Assembly (NCBI GenBank): GCA_015234465.1 | Contig: JADGNA010000021.1 | Coordinates: forward strand, 16,409 to 80,408 | Direction: 5' to 3' | Length of the DNA stretch: 64,000 bases | From: Salinibacterium sp. | Lineage (GTDB): Bacteria; Actinomycetota; Actinomycetes; Actinomycetales; Microbacteriaceae | In this document: one piece after another, positions 10,070 through 18,108 of the stretch | Layout: each line of letters begins with the position of its first letter | Position numbering within the stretch: the first letter of the stretch is position 1 | Notes under the pieces: generated by a model | Told to the model about the DNA's origin: nothing | Seen by the model: only the letters and a program-made list of their open reading frames with translations | Databases searched by the model: none | Program-made: the position numbers and the translations under genes

Positions 10070-11431
10070 CTAGACGGTGAAGTGGGCGAGAAGGCTGCGG
10101 CGCCCGAGGAGGCCGACGGGCTTGCCCTGGTTCATCACCATGAGCGTGCCGTGGTCGACGAGCCGGGACTCTGCGTCGTCGAGCGTCTCGCACGCGCCGA
10201 CGAGGGCGAGTGGCGGGCTCATGACCTTCGACACAAGGTCGTCGAGGCCATTCTCTGACTTGAGCAGGGCGGCCACGAGCGAAGCCTCCGAGACACTGCC
10301 GACGACCTCGCCGAGCACGACGGGGGGCGCGGCCGAGAGCACGGGGATCGCCGTGTGGGGCGACTCCGTGAGCAGGCGTACCGCCTCGCGCACGGTGCTG
10401 TCAGTGCGCACGTGCGGCAGGTCCTCAGCGCTTCCCGTGATGACGTCGGAGACCCGCTGGTCTTCGCCGCCCTCGGAGGCGCCGAAGCCGTGGCTGTCGA
10501 CCCAGCCGTCGTTGAAGACCTTGCCGAGGTAGCCGCGTCCGCCATCCGGCAGGAGCACGACGACGACATCGTCGGGGCCGAGTTCCTTCGCCGCCTTGAG
10601 CGCCGAGACGACGGCCATGCCGCTCGATCCACCGACGAGGAGGCCCTCCTCGAGGGCGAGCCGCTTCGTCATGTCGAATGCCTCGGCATCCGTCACCATG
10701 ATGATGTCGTCGACGACAGAGGGGTCGTACGCGCCAGGCCAGAAGTCCTCGCCGACCCCCTCGACGAGGTAGGGGCGTCCCGTGCCGCCGGAGTAGACGG
10801 AGCCCTCGGGGTCTGAGCCGATGACACGCACGGCCCCGTCGGAGACCTCCTTGAGGTAGCGGCCCGTGCCGCTGATGGTGCCACCCGTGCCGACGCCCGC
10901 GACGAAGGCCGTGACCTTGCCCTCGGTGTCGCGCCAGATCTCGGGGCCCGTCGTCTCGTAGTGGCTGAGCGGGCCGTTCTGGTTCTCGTACTGGTTGGGC
11001 TTGAACGCGCCGGGTATCTCGCGGGCGAGCCGATCGGAGACCGAGTAGTACGACTCGGGGCTGTCCGGCGCGACGGCGGTCGGCGTCACGACGACCTCGG
11101 CACCGTAGGCGCGCAGCACATTGCGCTTGTCCTCGCCCACCTTGTCTGGGCACACGAAGACGCAGCGGTAGCCCCGCTGCTGCGCGACGAGCGCGAGGCC
11201 AACACCCGTGTTGCCCGATGTCGGCTCGACGATCGTGCCGCCGGGCTTGAGATCTCCGGATGCCTCGGCTGCGTCGATGATCTTCGTCGCGATGCGGTCC
11301 TTCGACGATCCGCCGGGGTTCAGGTACTCGACCTTGACCAGCACGGTCGCCGAGATCCCCTCCGTGACCTTGTTGAGCTTGACGAGGGGCGTGTTTCCGA
11401 CCAGATCGAGGACGGTCTCTGCGTACTTCAT
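10070..11431 (-). CDS. cystathionine beta-synthase with C-terminal CBS domains
   Basis: PLP-dependent fold-type II enzyme that condenses serine (or O-acetylserine) with homocysteine. 453 residues: a catalytic domain at about 1-320 and a pair of CBS domains at about 335-453. The Schiff-base lysine is Lys44 in NPGGSSKDRIA, the substrate loop is TSGNTG (71-76), and the PLP-phosphate loop is GTGGTISGTG. The CBS tail separates it from simple cysteine synthases, which end near residue 310-320. Upstream, TAGATT (11441-11446, minus strand) with an extended TG is a likely -10 box. Confidence 0.92.
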   Translation of the reverse strand: MKYAETVLDLVGNTPLVKLNKVTEGISATVLVKVEYLNPGGSSKDRIATKIIDAAEASGDLKPGGTIVEPTSGNTGVGLALVAQQRGYRCVFVCPDKVGEDKRNVLRAYGAEVVVTPTAVAPDSPESYYSVSDRLAREIPGAFKPNQYENQNGPLSHYETTGPEIWRDTEGKVTAFVAGVGTGGTISGTGRYLKEVSDGAVRVIGSDPEGSVYSGGTGRPYLVEGVGEDFWPGAYDPSVVDDIIMVTDAEAFDMTKRLALEEGLLVGGSSGMAVVSALKAAKELGPDDVVVVLLPDGGRGYLGKVFNDGWVDSHGFGASEGGEDQRVSDVITGSAEDLPHVRTDSTVREAVRLLTESPHTAIPVLSAAPPVVLGEVVGSVSEASLVAALLKSENGLDDLVSKVMSPPLALVGACETLDDAESRLVDHGTLMVMNQGKPVGLLGRRSLLAHFTV

Positions 11432-11536
11432 GGTCGGGCCAATCTACCAGCGTCATTCGCCAGCATCCGAGGCAACTTCCCACCCGCAAGCGGGAATATG
11501 GCCGCCGCCTTCACGTTGCGCATAGGGAGCCCTCGA

Positions 11537-11542
11537 TAGGCT
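11537..11542 (+). promoter_or_regulatory. -10 box for the DUF3105 gene
   Basis: TAGGCT at 11537-11542 fits the actinobacterial -10 consensus TANNNT. Transcription would start near 11549, downstream of an in-frame ATG at 11544. That favours the GTG at 11586, preceded by AGGAC, as the true start of the next gene. Confidence 0.45.
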
Positions 11543-11585
11543 CATGCCTGCAGCCCTTGCCGACCGACCCGACAGGACCACAGCA

Positions 11586-12296
11586 GTGTCACCTCGCGAC
11601 AACACTCCCTCCGACGACGCCCCCGTGCCGCCCGCCGCCAAGAAGCTCACGGTCAAGCAGGAGCGCGAGCAGCGCCGCCTAGCCAAGGTCGAGGCCTTCA
11701 AGAAGCAGCAGGCGCGCGCCAAGCGCAACCGCATCATCGCCGTCACCCTCAGCTCGGTCGCCGCCCTCGCGGTCATCGCCGTCATCGTCACGATCGTCGT
11801 CACGAGCGGCACCCCCAAGCGCAACCCCGACGACATCACGGTCGACGGCGTGCAGACCTGGGCCGACATCGACTACCAGCACGTCGAGACGCGGGTGGAC
11901 TATGAGGCGCAGTACGGCATGAACCCGCCCGCGGGTGGCAGCCACAGCCAGTACTGGCTCAATTGCGGCATCTACGAGGAGGAGCAGCCCGCTGAGAACG
12001 CGGTGCACTCGCTCGAGCACGGTGCCGTCTGGGTCACGTACAACCCCGACGAGGTCGCGGGCGACGACCTGCAGGCGCTGCGCGACTCGCTGCCCAGCAC
12101 CTACGTCATCCTCTCCCCCATCGCCGACCTCGACGCCCCTGTCGTCGCATCCGCGTGGGGCGCCCAGGTCAAGCTCGACGGCGTCGACGACGAGCGCCTC
12201 GGCGACTTCGTCGAGAAGTACTGGCAGTCGGGTGACGTGCCCGAGCCCGGCGCGCGCTGCGACGGCGTGATGGATGGCCCCGGCAAGGTTGCGTGA
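11586..12296 (+). CDS. DUF3105 domain membrane-anchored protein
   Basis: 236-residue protein with a charged Lys/Arg/Gln-rich cytoplasmic N-terminus (about 20-47), one transmembrane helix (about 48-75) and an extracytoplasmic DUF3105 domain. Family hallmarks visible are the PPAGGSHSQYW segment, a lone Cys in NCGIYEEEQP and the HSLEHGAVWVTY motif. The biochemical role of DUF3105 is unknown. The start was chosen from AGGAC spacing and promoter position; ATG 11544 is the alternative. The stop overlaps the start of the DUF305 gene (GTGA), so the two are translationally coupled. Confidence 0.85.
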   Translation: MSPRDNTPSDDAPVPPAAKKLTVKQEREQRRLAKVEAFKKQQARAKRNRIIAVTLSSVAALAVIAVIVTIVVTSGTPKRNPDDITVDGVQTWADIDYQHVETRVDYEAQYGMNPPAGGSHSQYWLNCGIYEEEQPAENAVHSLEHGAVWVTYNPDEVAGDDLQALRDSLPSTYVILSPIADLDAPVVASAWGAQVKLDGVDDERLGDFVEKYWQSGDVPEPGARCDGVMDGPGKVA

Positions 12297-12967
12297 GGCC
12301 TTTGGCACAGCGTGAACCGCGCCTCTCGACGAGGGCTCTCGTCGCCATCATCCTCGGTGGCGCGCTGCTCGCGGCCCTCGCGTTCGGCATCGGCCGCCTG
12401 AGCGTTCCGACGGCCTCGACGCCCTCGAACACGAGCGCGGAGGCGGGGTTCTCCCGCGACATGCAGGAGCACCACAACCAGGCGGTGCGCATGTCGATGA
12501 TCGTGCTGCAGGCGACGGACGACCGCGAGATCACGACCCTCGCCTATGACATCGCGACGGCCCAGCAGCAGCAGGCCGGCCAGATGTTCGGCTGGCTCGA
12601 GGTGTGGGGCCTGCCGCATGCTCCCCCCGAGCCGTCGATGACATGGATGTCGCGGCCGACGCTCGACGGCGGCGACCACGACCACGGCGGCGAGGGCGAG
12701 TCGGGGCACAGCCACATTCCGGGTGAGCCTATGCCTGGCCTCGCGACCGCGGAGCAGATGGCGGAGCTCGAGACGCTCGAGGGACTCGAGGCGGAGGTCT
12801 ACTTCCTCGAGCTCATGATCGAGCACCACATCGGCGGCGTCGAGATGGCCGAGGCCGTGCTGGAGCGCAGCACCAATCCCGTCGTCACGAAGCTCGCGAG
12901 CGGCATGGTGACGGTGCAGGACAAGGAGATCGTCTTCATGAACGAGCTCCTCGAGGCGCGCCGCTAG
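12293..12967 (+). CDS. DUF305 domain protein, membrane-anchored, His-rich
   Basis: 224 residues: an N-terminal transmembrane helix (about 15-35) followed by an extracytoplasmic DUF305 four-helix domain related to ferritin-like folds. Each half of the domain has a His pair, EHHNQAVRMS early and IEHHIGGVEMAE late. Between them lies a Gly/His/Asp/Glu-rich loop (GGDHDHGGEGESGHSH) that looks metal-binding. The GTG start overlaps the DUF3105 stop. In other bacteria DUF305 proteins are often near copper genes; no such gene is present here, so function stays open. Confidence 0.85.
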   Translation: MRPLAQREPRLSTRALVAIILGGALLAALAFGIGRLSVPTASTPSNTSAEAGFSRDMQEHHNQAVRMSMIVLQATDDREITTLAYDIATAQQQQAGQMFGWLEVWGLPHAPPEPSMTWMSRPTLDGGDHDHGGEGESGHSHIPGEPMPGLATAEQMAELETLEGLEAEVYFLELMIEHHIGGVEMAEAVLERSTNPVVTKLASGMVTVQDKEIVFMNELLEARR

Positions 12968-12989
12968 GAGCGCCCCGCGTCACCCGGCT

Positions 12990-13265
12990 TCAGCGGCGCG
13001 CGAAGAGTGCGCGCATCCGCTTCGCGACGCCCTCCATGGCGGGTTCCGGCTCCGCCTCGGCGAGGAACGCGATGTGCTGGCATCCGTTGCAGAGTGCGAT
13101 CGTGCGGTGCTGCGCGAGCCCCGCGCCGTAGTAAGGGTTGGGCGTCGCGGTCATGCGCGAGCCGCACGAGGGGCACTCGAGTGCCGAGTCGGCATCGGCC
13201 GTGATGGCCGAGTAGTGCGCGGGCAGGGTGGTCTGAAGGGTCGCGACAGGCATGACAGTGCTCAT
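12990..13265 (-). CDS. small putative zinc-ribbon protein
   Basis: 91-residue hypothetical protein. Two Cys pairs, CPSCG and CNGC, separated by about 28 residues, would form a zinc ribbon; the C-terminus is basic (KRMRALFARR). I chose ATG at 13265. A longer frame to 13388 adds a low-complexity Arg/Pro-rich leader with no support. No good ribosome-binding site is visible. The upstream 190 bp hold repeated TTCGGGT words. Function not recognised. Confidence 0.5.
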   Translation of the reverse strand: MSTVMPVATLQTTLPAHYSAITADADSALECPSCGSRMTATPNPYYGAGLAQHRTIALCNGCQHIAFLAEAEPEPAMEGVAKRMRALFARR

Positions 13266-13456
13266 TTCGGGTAAGCGTGCGCCCTCGCACCGTTTCGGGT
13301 GGCGCGCGGCAGCGGTTCGGGTCGGGTGTCGTGCGGGTGGAACTGCCTGGACCTCGGGAGCATTTCGGGTACTCCCCTGCAGTCTCATGATCTCTCCGGC
13401 GGGACCAACCGGCGAGTCCCCTAAGCAGGGGGCACGCGAAGAGGCCGCATTCGGGT
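13265..13456. repeat. five spaced copies of (T/A/G)TTCGGGT
   Basis: The 8-mer occurs at 13265-13272, 13293-13300, 13315-13322, 13363-13370 and 13449-13456, all in the same orientation, in the gap between the zinc-ribbon gene and the toxin gene. No ORF with coding features covers the gap. They could be regulator half-sites or chance in GC-rich DNA. Confidence 0.4.
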
Positions 13457-13806
13457 CAGAGCGCCAGGTGTAACCTCAGGGCGTCATCCACGGCGCCCAC
13501 CAGTTCGGCCGGCAGTGTCGCCACACGCCGGATGAGACGATCGGTGCTGATAGATCGCACTTGCTCTGCCTGTGCTTTGGAGTCCGCGGGAAGGCCCGTC
13601 TGCTCTCGCGACAAGAACACCTGGAAGGGATACACGTTCGCGACGTTCGTCGTCACCGGTACGACCGTCACTACGCCGCGACCGCGTCGATCCGCCGAGG
13701 AGTTCGCTGCGTTGTTGCTGACGATGATGACGGGGCGCACCTTCCCCTGCTCGTGCGCGACCGCGGGGTCAAGCGACGCGAGGTGGATCTCGCCACGAGC
13801 GGTCAC
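13456..13806 (-). CDS. MazF/PemK-type mRNA interferase toxin
   Basis: 116-residue toxin of the CcdB/MazF fold. N-terminal RGEIHLASLDPAVAHEQGK and RPVIIVSNNAAN match the MazF family signature, in which the RGE/Q-GK-RP segment holds the catalytic arginine; VVPVTTNV is the conserved central strand. The GTG start overlaps the antitoxin stop by 4 bases (GTGA), the usual antitoxin-first arrangement. It would cleave single-stranded RNA when not bound by its partner. Cleavage specificity cannot be read from sequence. Confidence 0.9.
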   Translation of the reverse strand: MTARGEIHLASLDPAVAHEQGKVRPVIIVSNNAANSSADRRGRGVVTVVPVTTNVANVYPFQVFLSREQTGLPADSKAQAEQVRSISTDRLIRRVATLPAELVGAVDDALRLHLAL

Positions 13807-14030
13807 TCCTTCTCACCGAGACCGTCGGCGAGCACGGAGCTCCAGAGCTCATCCTCGCCAGACGCTTCCCATTCCTGCCACGCTTCCGAATAGGAGTCGC
13901 TCATCGACGTCTGGCGCAGCGCTGTCACCGCCGCCCGAAGCACGGCGGAACGGGATTCGAACGCGCCAGACCGAGTCTGTTCATCGATGAACTCGACGAC
14001 ATCCTCCGGAAGGCTCACGCTGAGTTTCAT
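13803..14030 (-). CDS. ribbon-helix-helix antitoxin (MazE-like)
   Basis: 75-residue antitoxin. The N-terminal strand MKLSVSLPEDVVEFIDEQ and following helices (SRSAVLRAAVTALRQ) are a ribbon-helix-helix DNA-binding domain. The acidic C-terminal half (EAWQEWEASGEDELWSS) would neutralise the toxin. There is no ribosome-binding site; TAGCAT lies 8 bases before ATG on the minus strand, so the message may be leaderless. It is preceded by a 21-bp palindrome that overlaps this -10 box, consistent with autorepression. Confidence 0.88.
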   Translation of the reverse strand: MKLSVSLPEDVVEFIDEQTRSGAFESRSAVLRAAVTALRQTSMSDSYSEAWQEWEASGEDELWSSVLADGLGEKE

Positions 14031-14036
14031 GCCATC

Positions 14037-14057
14037 GATGCTACCCGAGGTAGCATC
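14037..14057. promoter_or_regulatory. toxin-antitoxin operator palindrome
   Basis: GATGCTACC-CGA-GGTAGCATC is a perfect 9-bp inverted repeat ending 6 bp upstream of the antitoxin ATG. Two further TGCTAC half-sites follow at 14062 and 14074. The palindrome includes TAGCAT on the minus strand, the likely -10 box, so binding by the ribbon-helix-helix protein would block the promoter. Confidence 0.75.
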
Positions 14058-14075
14058 CCGGTGCTACCGCGCATG

Positions 14076-15941
14076 CTACGCGCCAGCCACCTGGCGCTGG
14101 AACAGTGTCGCGTAAACCCCGTCGAGGCCGAGCAGCTCATCGTGCGTGCCCTGCTCCACGACGCGGCCGCCGTCAATCACGAAGATCACGTCGGCGCCCA
14201 CGACGGTCGAGAGGCGGTGGGCGATCGCGACGGTTGTGCGGCCTCGGGCCGCCTCATCGAGCGCCGACTGCACGATGCGCTCCGAGACGCTGTCGAGCGC
14301 GCTCGTCGCCTCGTCGAGGATGAGCACGGCGGGGTCCTTGAGCAGCACGCGCGCGATCGCGACCCGCTGCTTCTCGCCGCCGCTGAGGCGGTAGCCGCGC
14401 TCCCCCACGACCGTGTCGTAGCCGTCAGGGAAGGAGACGATCGTCTCGTGGATGTTGGCCTTGCGGGCGGCCGCCTCGATCTGTTCCTGCGTCGCATCCG
14501 GTCTCGCGTAGCGCAGGTTCTCGGCGATCGTCGCGTGGAAGAGGTAGGTCTCCTGGCTCACGATGCCAACGTTGCGCATGAGGTCCTCGTGCTGCAGGTC
14601 GCGCACGTCGACGCCCGCGAAGCGCACGGTGCCGCTCGTCGCGTCGTGCAGGCGGGGCACGAGGTAGGAGACCGTGGTCTTGCCCGCGCCGGACGGGCCG
14701 ACGAAGGCGGCGTACTGGCCAGGCTCGATCGTGAACGAGACGTGCTTGAGGGTCGCGGGCGACGACTCGGGCGCGTCCGGGTAACGGAACACGACCCCAT
14801 CGAATTCGATGCGGCCGAGCTGTTCGCGCGGCACTGGCTGAGCATCCGGAGCGTCCTCGATCGAGGGCTTGAGATCGAGGTACTCGAAGATGCGGGCGAA
14901 GAGGGCGGATGACGTCTGCAGGTCGAGCGCGACCCGCATGAGTCCCATGAGTGGCCACATGAGCCGGGCCTGCACGGTCGTGAAGGCGACGACGGTTCCC
15001 GCCGTGACGGGCACATCGCGCAGGATGAGCCATGCCGCGACGAGGTAGATGATCGCCGGGATGATCGAGAGGAACACCTGCACCGAGGCAAAGAACCACT
15101 GCCCGCTCATGGTCTGCCGCACCTGCAGTCGCGCCTGGCTGTGGTTCTCCTGCGTGTAGCGCTCGACCTCGGCGCGCTGTTGCGTGAAGCTCTTGGCGAG
15201 CAGGATGCCGCTGACGCTCAGCGACTCCTGCGTGATGGCGGTCAGGTTGCTGAGCGACTCCTGCGTCTGCGCCGCGATGCGCGCCCGCACGATGCCGATG
15301 CGTCGCTGCGCGACGACGATGAGCGGCATCAGGATGACGGTCGCAATCGTCATCTGCCAGCTGAGCAGCAGCATGGCGACGAAGGCCGCGATGACCGTCA
15401 CGGTATTGCCGATGACACTCGAGACGGTATTGCTGAGCACGCCTGCGACGCCGCCGACATCGTTCTGCAGGCGGGACTGGATGACACCCGTCTTGGTGCG
15501 CGTGAAGAAGGCGAGCTCCATGCGCTGCAGGTGATCGAAGAGGCGCACCCGCAGTTCGGCCATGACCTTGTTGCCGACGGATGCCGTCAGCCACGTCTGC
15601 CACACGCCAAGAGCAGCGGATGCCACCCACAGGGCGATCATGATGAGCACGAGTTCCACGAGCACGGGCACGTCGGGCCCGCCGCCGCCCGGGAACAGGC
15701 CGCGGTCGAAGGCCTGCTGCGTGAGCAGCGGCGGCGCGACGCTGAGGCCGGCGCCGATCAATACGAGCGTGATCGTGAGGATGAGGGCGCGCTTGTGGGG
15801 CGCGAAGAGACGACCGATGCGCGGCAGGAGGTCGGGCACCTTGGGCGCCTCGGCGTTCTCCCGGCGCTGCGCCTCTGGGTCCCCAGCAGAGATACGGGTG
15901 CGCTGCTTCCCGTATCTGCCCGTGGGCCCGCCTGCGCTCAT
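14076..15941 (-). CDS. ABC exporter half-transporter (permease fused to ATPase)
   Basis: 621-residue fusion: six-helix transmembrane domain (about 50-335) and nucleotide-binding domain (about 376-621). Visible motifs: Walker A GPSGAGKTT (415-423), signature LSGGEKQR (519-526), Walker B VLILDEATS (539-547) and the switch histidine in AIAHRLST. It should work as a homodimer or paired with another half in exporting lipids, peptides or drugs. The substrate is unknown. The stop lies just past the antitoxin operator; there is no partner half-transporter nearby. Confidence 0.9.
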   Translation of the reverse strand: MSAGGPTGRYGKQRTRISAGDPEAQRRENAEAPKVPDLLPRIGRLFAPHKRALILTITLVLIGAGLSVAPPLLTQQAFDRGLFPGGGGPDVPVLVELVLIMIALWVASAALGVWQTWLTASVGNKVMAELRVRLFDHLQRMELAFFTRTKTGVIQSRLQNDVGGVAGVLSNTVSSVIGNTVTVIAAFVAMLLLSWQMTIATVILMPLIVVAQRRIGIVRARIAAQTQESLSNLTAITQESLSVSGILLAKSFTQQRAEVERYTQENHSQARLQVRQTMSGQWFFASVQVFLSIIPAIIYLVAAWLILRDVPVTAGTVVAFTTVQARLMWPLMGLMRVALDLQTSSALFARIFEYLDLKPSIEDAPDAQPVPREQLGRIEFDGVVFRYPDAPESSPATLKHVSFTIEPGQYAAFVGPSGAGKTTVSYLVPRLHDATSGTVRFAGVDVRDLQHEDLMRNVGIVSQETYLFHATIAENLRYARPDATQEQIEAAARKANIHETIVSFPDGYDTVVGERGYRLSGGEKQRVAIARVLLKDPAVLILDEATSALDSVSERIVQSALDEAARGRTTVAIAHRLSTVVGADVIFVIDGGRVVEQGTHDELLGLDGVYATLFQRQVAGA

Positions 15942-16002
15942 CAGGATCTTTCAACCGCCCGGGGCGCGGAAATATTCCGGATGCCGCGTTCCCCTGCCGC
16001 GG

Positions 16003-16950
16003 TCAGCCCTTGGTCGACCCGGCCATGAGCCCGCGCACGAAGTAGCGCTGCAGGCTGAAGAACACGATGAGCGGAACGATGATCGAGATGAACGCGGCGG
16101 CCGGGAGCCGGTGCAGGTTGCGACCGTAGTTGCCCGAGAGTTCTGCGAGGCGCTGGGTCAGGGGCGCGACATCCACGCCGCCGCCCGAGAAGACGAGCGC
16201 GACGAGCAGGTCGTTCCACACCCACAGGAACTGGAAGATCGCGAAGCTCGCGAGGGCCGGCATCGCGAGCGGCAGCACGATGCGGAAGAAGGTCTGGAAG
16301 TGGTTGGCGCCGTCGACCCGAGCCGCCTCGATGACATCGCCGGGGATTTCCGAGATGAAGTTGTGCAGCAGGAAGATCGCGAGGGGCAGGCCGAAGATCG
16401 TGTGGGCGATCCACACGGCGGGGAAGGTGCCGCTGATGCCGAGCGCGCCCGAGAAGATCTGCAGCAGCGGGATGAGCGCCATCTGCAGCGGCACGATCTG
16501 CAGCGCGAAGACGCCGATGAAGATCGCTGCGCTGAAACGGAACTTGATCCACGCGAAGGCGTAGGCCGCGAGCGATGCCAGCACGAGGGGGAACAGCGTG
16601 GCCGGTACCGCGACGACGATCGAGTTGATGAAGTACGAGGAGAGGTTCGCCGATGATGCGCCCTGGGCTGTCAGCACCTCGGCGTAGTTGTCGAAGGTGA
16701 AGCCCCAGTTCTGGAAGATGGTCCACCAGCCGGAGCCCTTGATCTGGTCAGCGGGGCGGAAGGAGGTGATGAAGAGGCCTGCTGTGGGGATCGTCCAGAT
16801 GACCGCGATGATGATAGCGCCCGCCGTGGCCCACTTGGAGGTGAGCACCTTCTTGGCGCGGTCGGCCTTGCCTTCGGGGCGCTGGCGGCGCACCTTCTTG
16901 GAGTTCAGCGGGGAGTCGAGGGCCGCCTCGGCGGCGTCGGTGGCGCTCAT
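16003..16950 (-). CDS. sugar ABC transporter permease (MalG/AglG type)
   Basis: 315-residue inner permease of a carbohydrate importer with six membrane helices. The EAA loop that contacts the ATPase is EAARVDGANHFQTFFRIVLP. I used ATG at 16950, preceded by GGGAGATCCG; the longer frame only reads into the upstream gene. The start overlaps the preceding stop (ATGA). The N-terminal tail of about 40 residues is basic and cytoplasmic. No ATPase gene is adjacent, so it probably uses a shared MsiK-like ATPase (inference). Confidence 0.9.
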   Translation of the reverse strand: MSATDAAEAALDSPLNSKKVRRQRPEGKADRAKKVLTSKWATAGAIIIAVIWTIPTAGLFITSFRPADQIKGSGWWTIFQNWGFTFDNYAEVLTAQGASSANLSSYFINSIVVAVPATLFPLVLASLAAYAFAWIKFRFSAAIFIGVFALQIVPLQMALIPLLQIFSGALGISGTFPAVWIAHTIFGLPLAIFLLHNFISEIPGDVIEAARVDGANHFQTFFRIVLPLAMPALASFAIFQFLWVWNDLLVALVFSGGGVDVAPLTQRLAELSGNYGRNLHRLPAAAFISIIVPLIVFFSLQRYFVRGLMAGSTKG

Positions 16951-17990
16951 CGGATCTCCCTCTGCTTTCGCATTACTCGCACGTTGTACATGATGATCGG
17001 CAGCACCATGATGAAGAGCACGACCGCCAGGGCGGCGCCCTGGCCCCATTCGGCCCGGTTGAAGGCCTGCGTGTACATCTCGTTCGCGACGACGCTCGTG
17101 CCGTAGTTGCCGCCCGTCATGGTGCGCACGATGTCGAAGACCTTGAGGGTCGCGATCGTGATGGTCGTGACGACGACCACGAGGGTGCTTCGGATGCCCG
17201 GCACCGTGACGTTCCAGAACTGCTGCCAGGCGTTTGCCCCGTCGAGCCGGGACGCCTCGATGATCTCGGTCGGCACCGCCTTGATGGCCGCCGACAGCAG
17301 CACCATTGCGAAACCGGTCTGGATCCAGATCATGACGATGATGAGGAAGAAGGTGTTCCAGGGCGACTCGATGAGGAACTGCCGCGGTTCTCCCCCGAAC
17401 CAGACGATGATCTGGTTGAGGAGGCCGATCTGCTCATAGCCCTCGGCGCGGTACTCGTAGATGAAGCGCCAGATGATGCCGGCCCCGACGAAGGAGATCG
17501 CCATGGGGAGGAAGACGAGGGACTTGAGCACCTTCTCGCCCGCCGACTTGTCGATGAAGACGGCGTATGCGAGACCGATGGTCGTCGAGAGCGCCGGCAC
17601 GAGGAGCACCCAGATGATGGTGTTGAGCAGCACCTGGAGGATCTCGTCCTGCGTGAACATCCAGACGAAGTTCTGGAAGCCGATCCACTCGCCCTGGCGG
17701 TTGGTGAACGCGAGGTAGACGGTCTGGATCGCCGGGTAGACGAGGCCGACGAGGAGAAGCAGGAGCGCGGGGGCCACGAACGCCGTGAGTTGCACGACGT
17801 CGCGCATCTTCTTGGGCGTGCGGTCGGCAAAGAACAGCACGAGGCCGATGACGGCGGCGAACGCGGCGAGCCCGATGAAGAGCACGCCGAACTTCTCGAT
17901 CGTCGCCCCCCAGAAGTCTCCGCGTCGCGCTGTGGGCAGCACGTGCTGCACCGCCTCAGCGACCTGTGCGACCACCGGACCTACGCCCAT
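16947..17990 (-). CDS. sugar ABC transporter permease (MalF/AglF type)
   Basis: 347-residue permease. Two N-terminal helices (about 30-55 and 68-90) precede the core permease domain. EAA motif: EASRLDGANAWQQFWNVTVP. ATG at 17990 follows GAGGAGCGCACC. The combination of this longer N-terminus with the adjacent binding protein resembles the alpha-glucoside (Agl) importers rather than classic MalF. That subfamily call is tentative. Second gene of a binding protein-permease-permease operon. Confidence 0.9.
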   Translation of the reverse strand: MGVGPVVAQVAEAVQHVLPTARRGDFWGATIEKFGVLFIGLAAFAAVIGLVLFFADRTPKKMRDVVQLTAFVAPALLLLLVGLVYPAIQTVYLAFTNRQGEWIGFQNFVWMFTQDEILQVLLNTIIWVLLVPALSTTIGLAYAVFIDKSAGEKVLKSLVFLPMAISFVGAGIIWRFIYEYRAEGYEQIGLLNQIIVWFGGEPRQFLIESPWNTFFLIIVMIWIQTGFAMVLLSAAIKAVPTEIIEASRLDGANAWQQFWNVTVPGIRSTLVVVVTTITIATLKVFDIVRTMTGGNYGTSVVANEMYTQAFNRAEWGQGAALAVVLFIMVLPIIMYNVRVMRKQREIR

Positions 17991-18108
17991 GGTGCGCTCC
18001 TCATCTCTTCAGTGCCGCGTCGATGCCCGCGCGGATTGGATGTCGTTTCGGGATGCCGTCGGCCCGCAGACGGGAGTCTGCGAGCCGACGGCCGTGATGA
18101 CGTGTCGC

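Noticed and set aside
8916..10193. Longer start for the gamma-lyase/synthase gene
   Set aside because: The extra 44 codons are Arg/Pro-rich, lie in the upstream gene and have no ribosome site. ATG 10061 has AGGAG.
11478..11497. TTCCC-N10-GGGAA hairpin in the cystathionine beta-synthase/DUF3105 promoter gap as another copy of the dispersed palindrome
   Set aside because: Lacks the CAGGAG core and the spacing of the other three copies.
15967..15979. CGGAA-ATA-TTCCG palindrome between the exporter and the sugar permease
   Set aside because: Short, with no promoter nearby. Likely chance.
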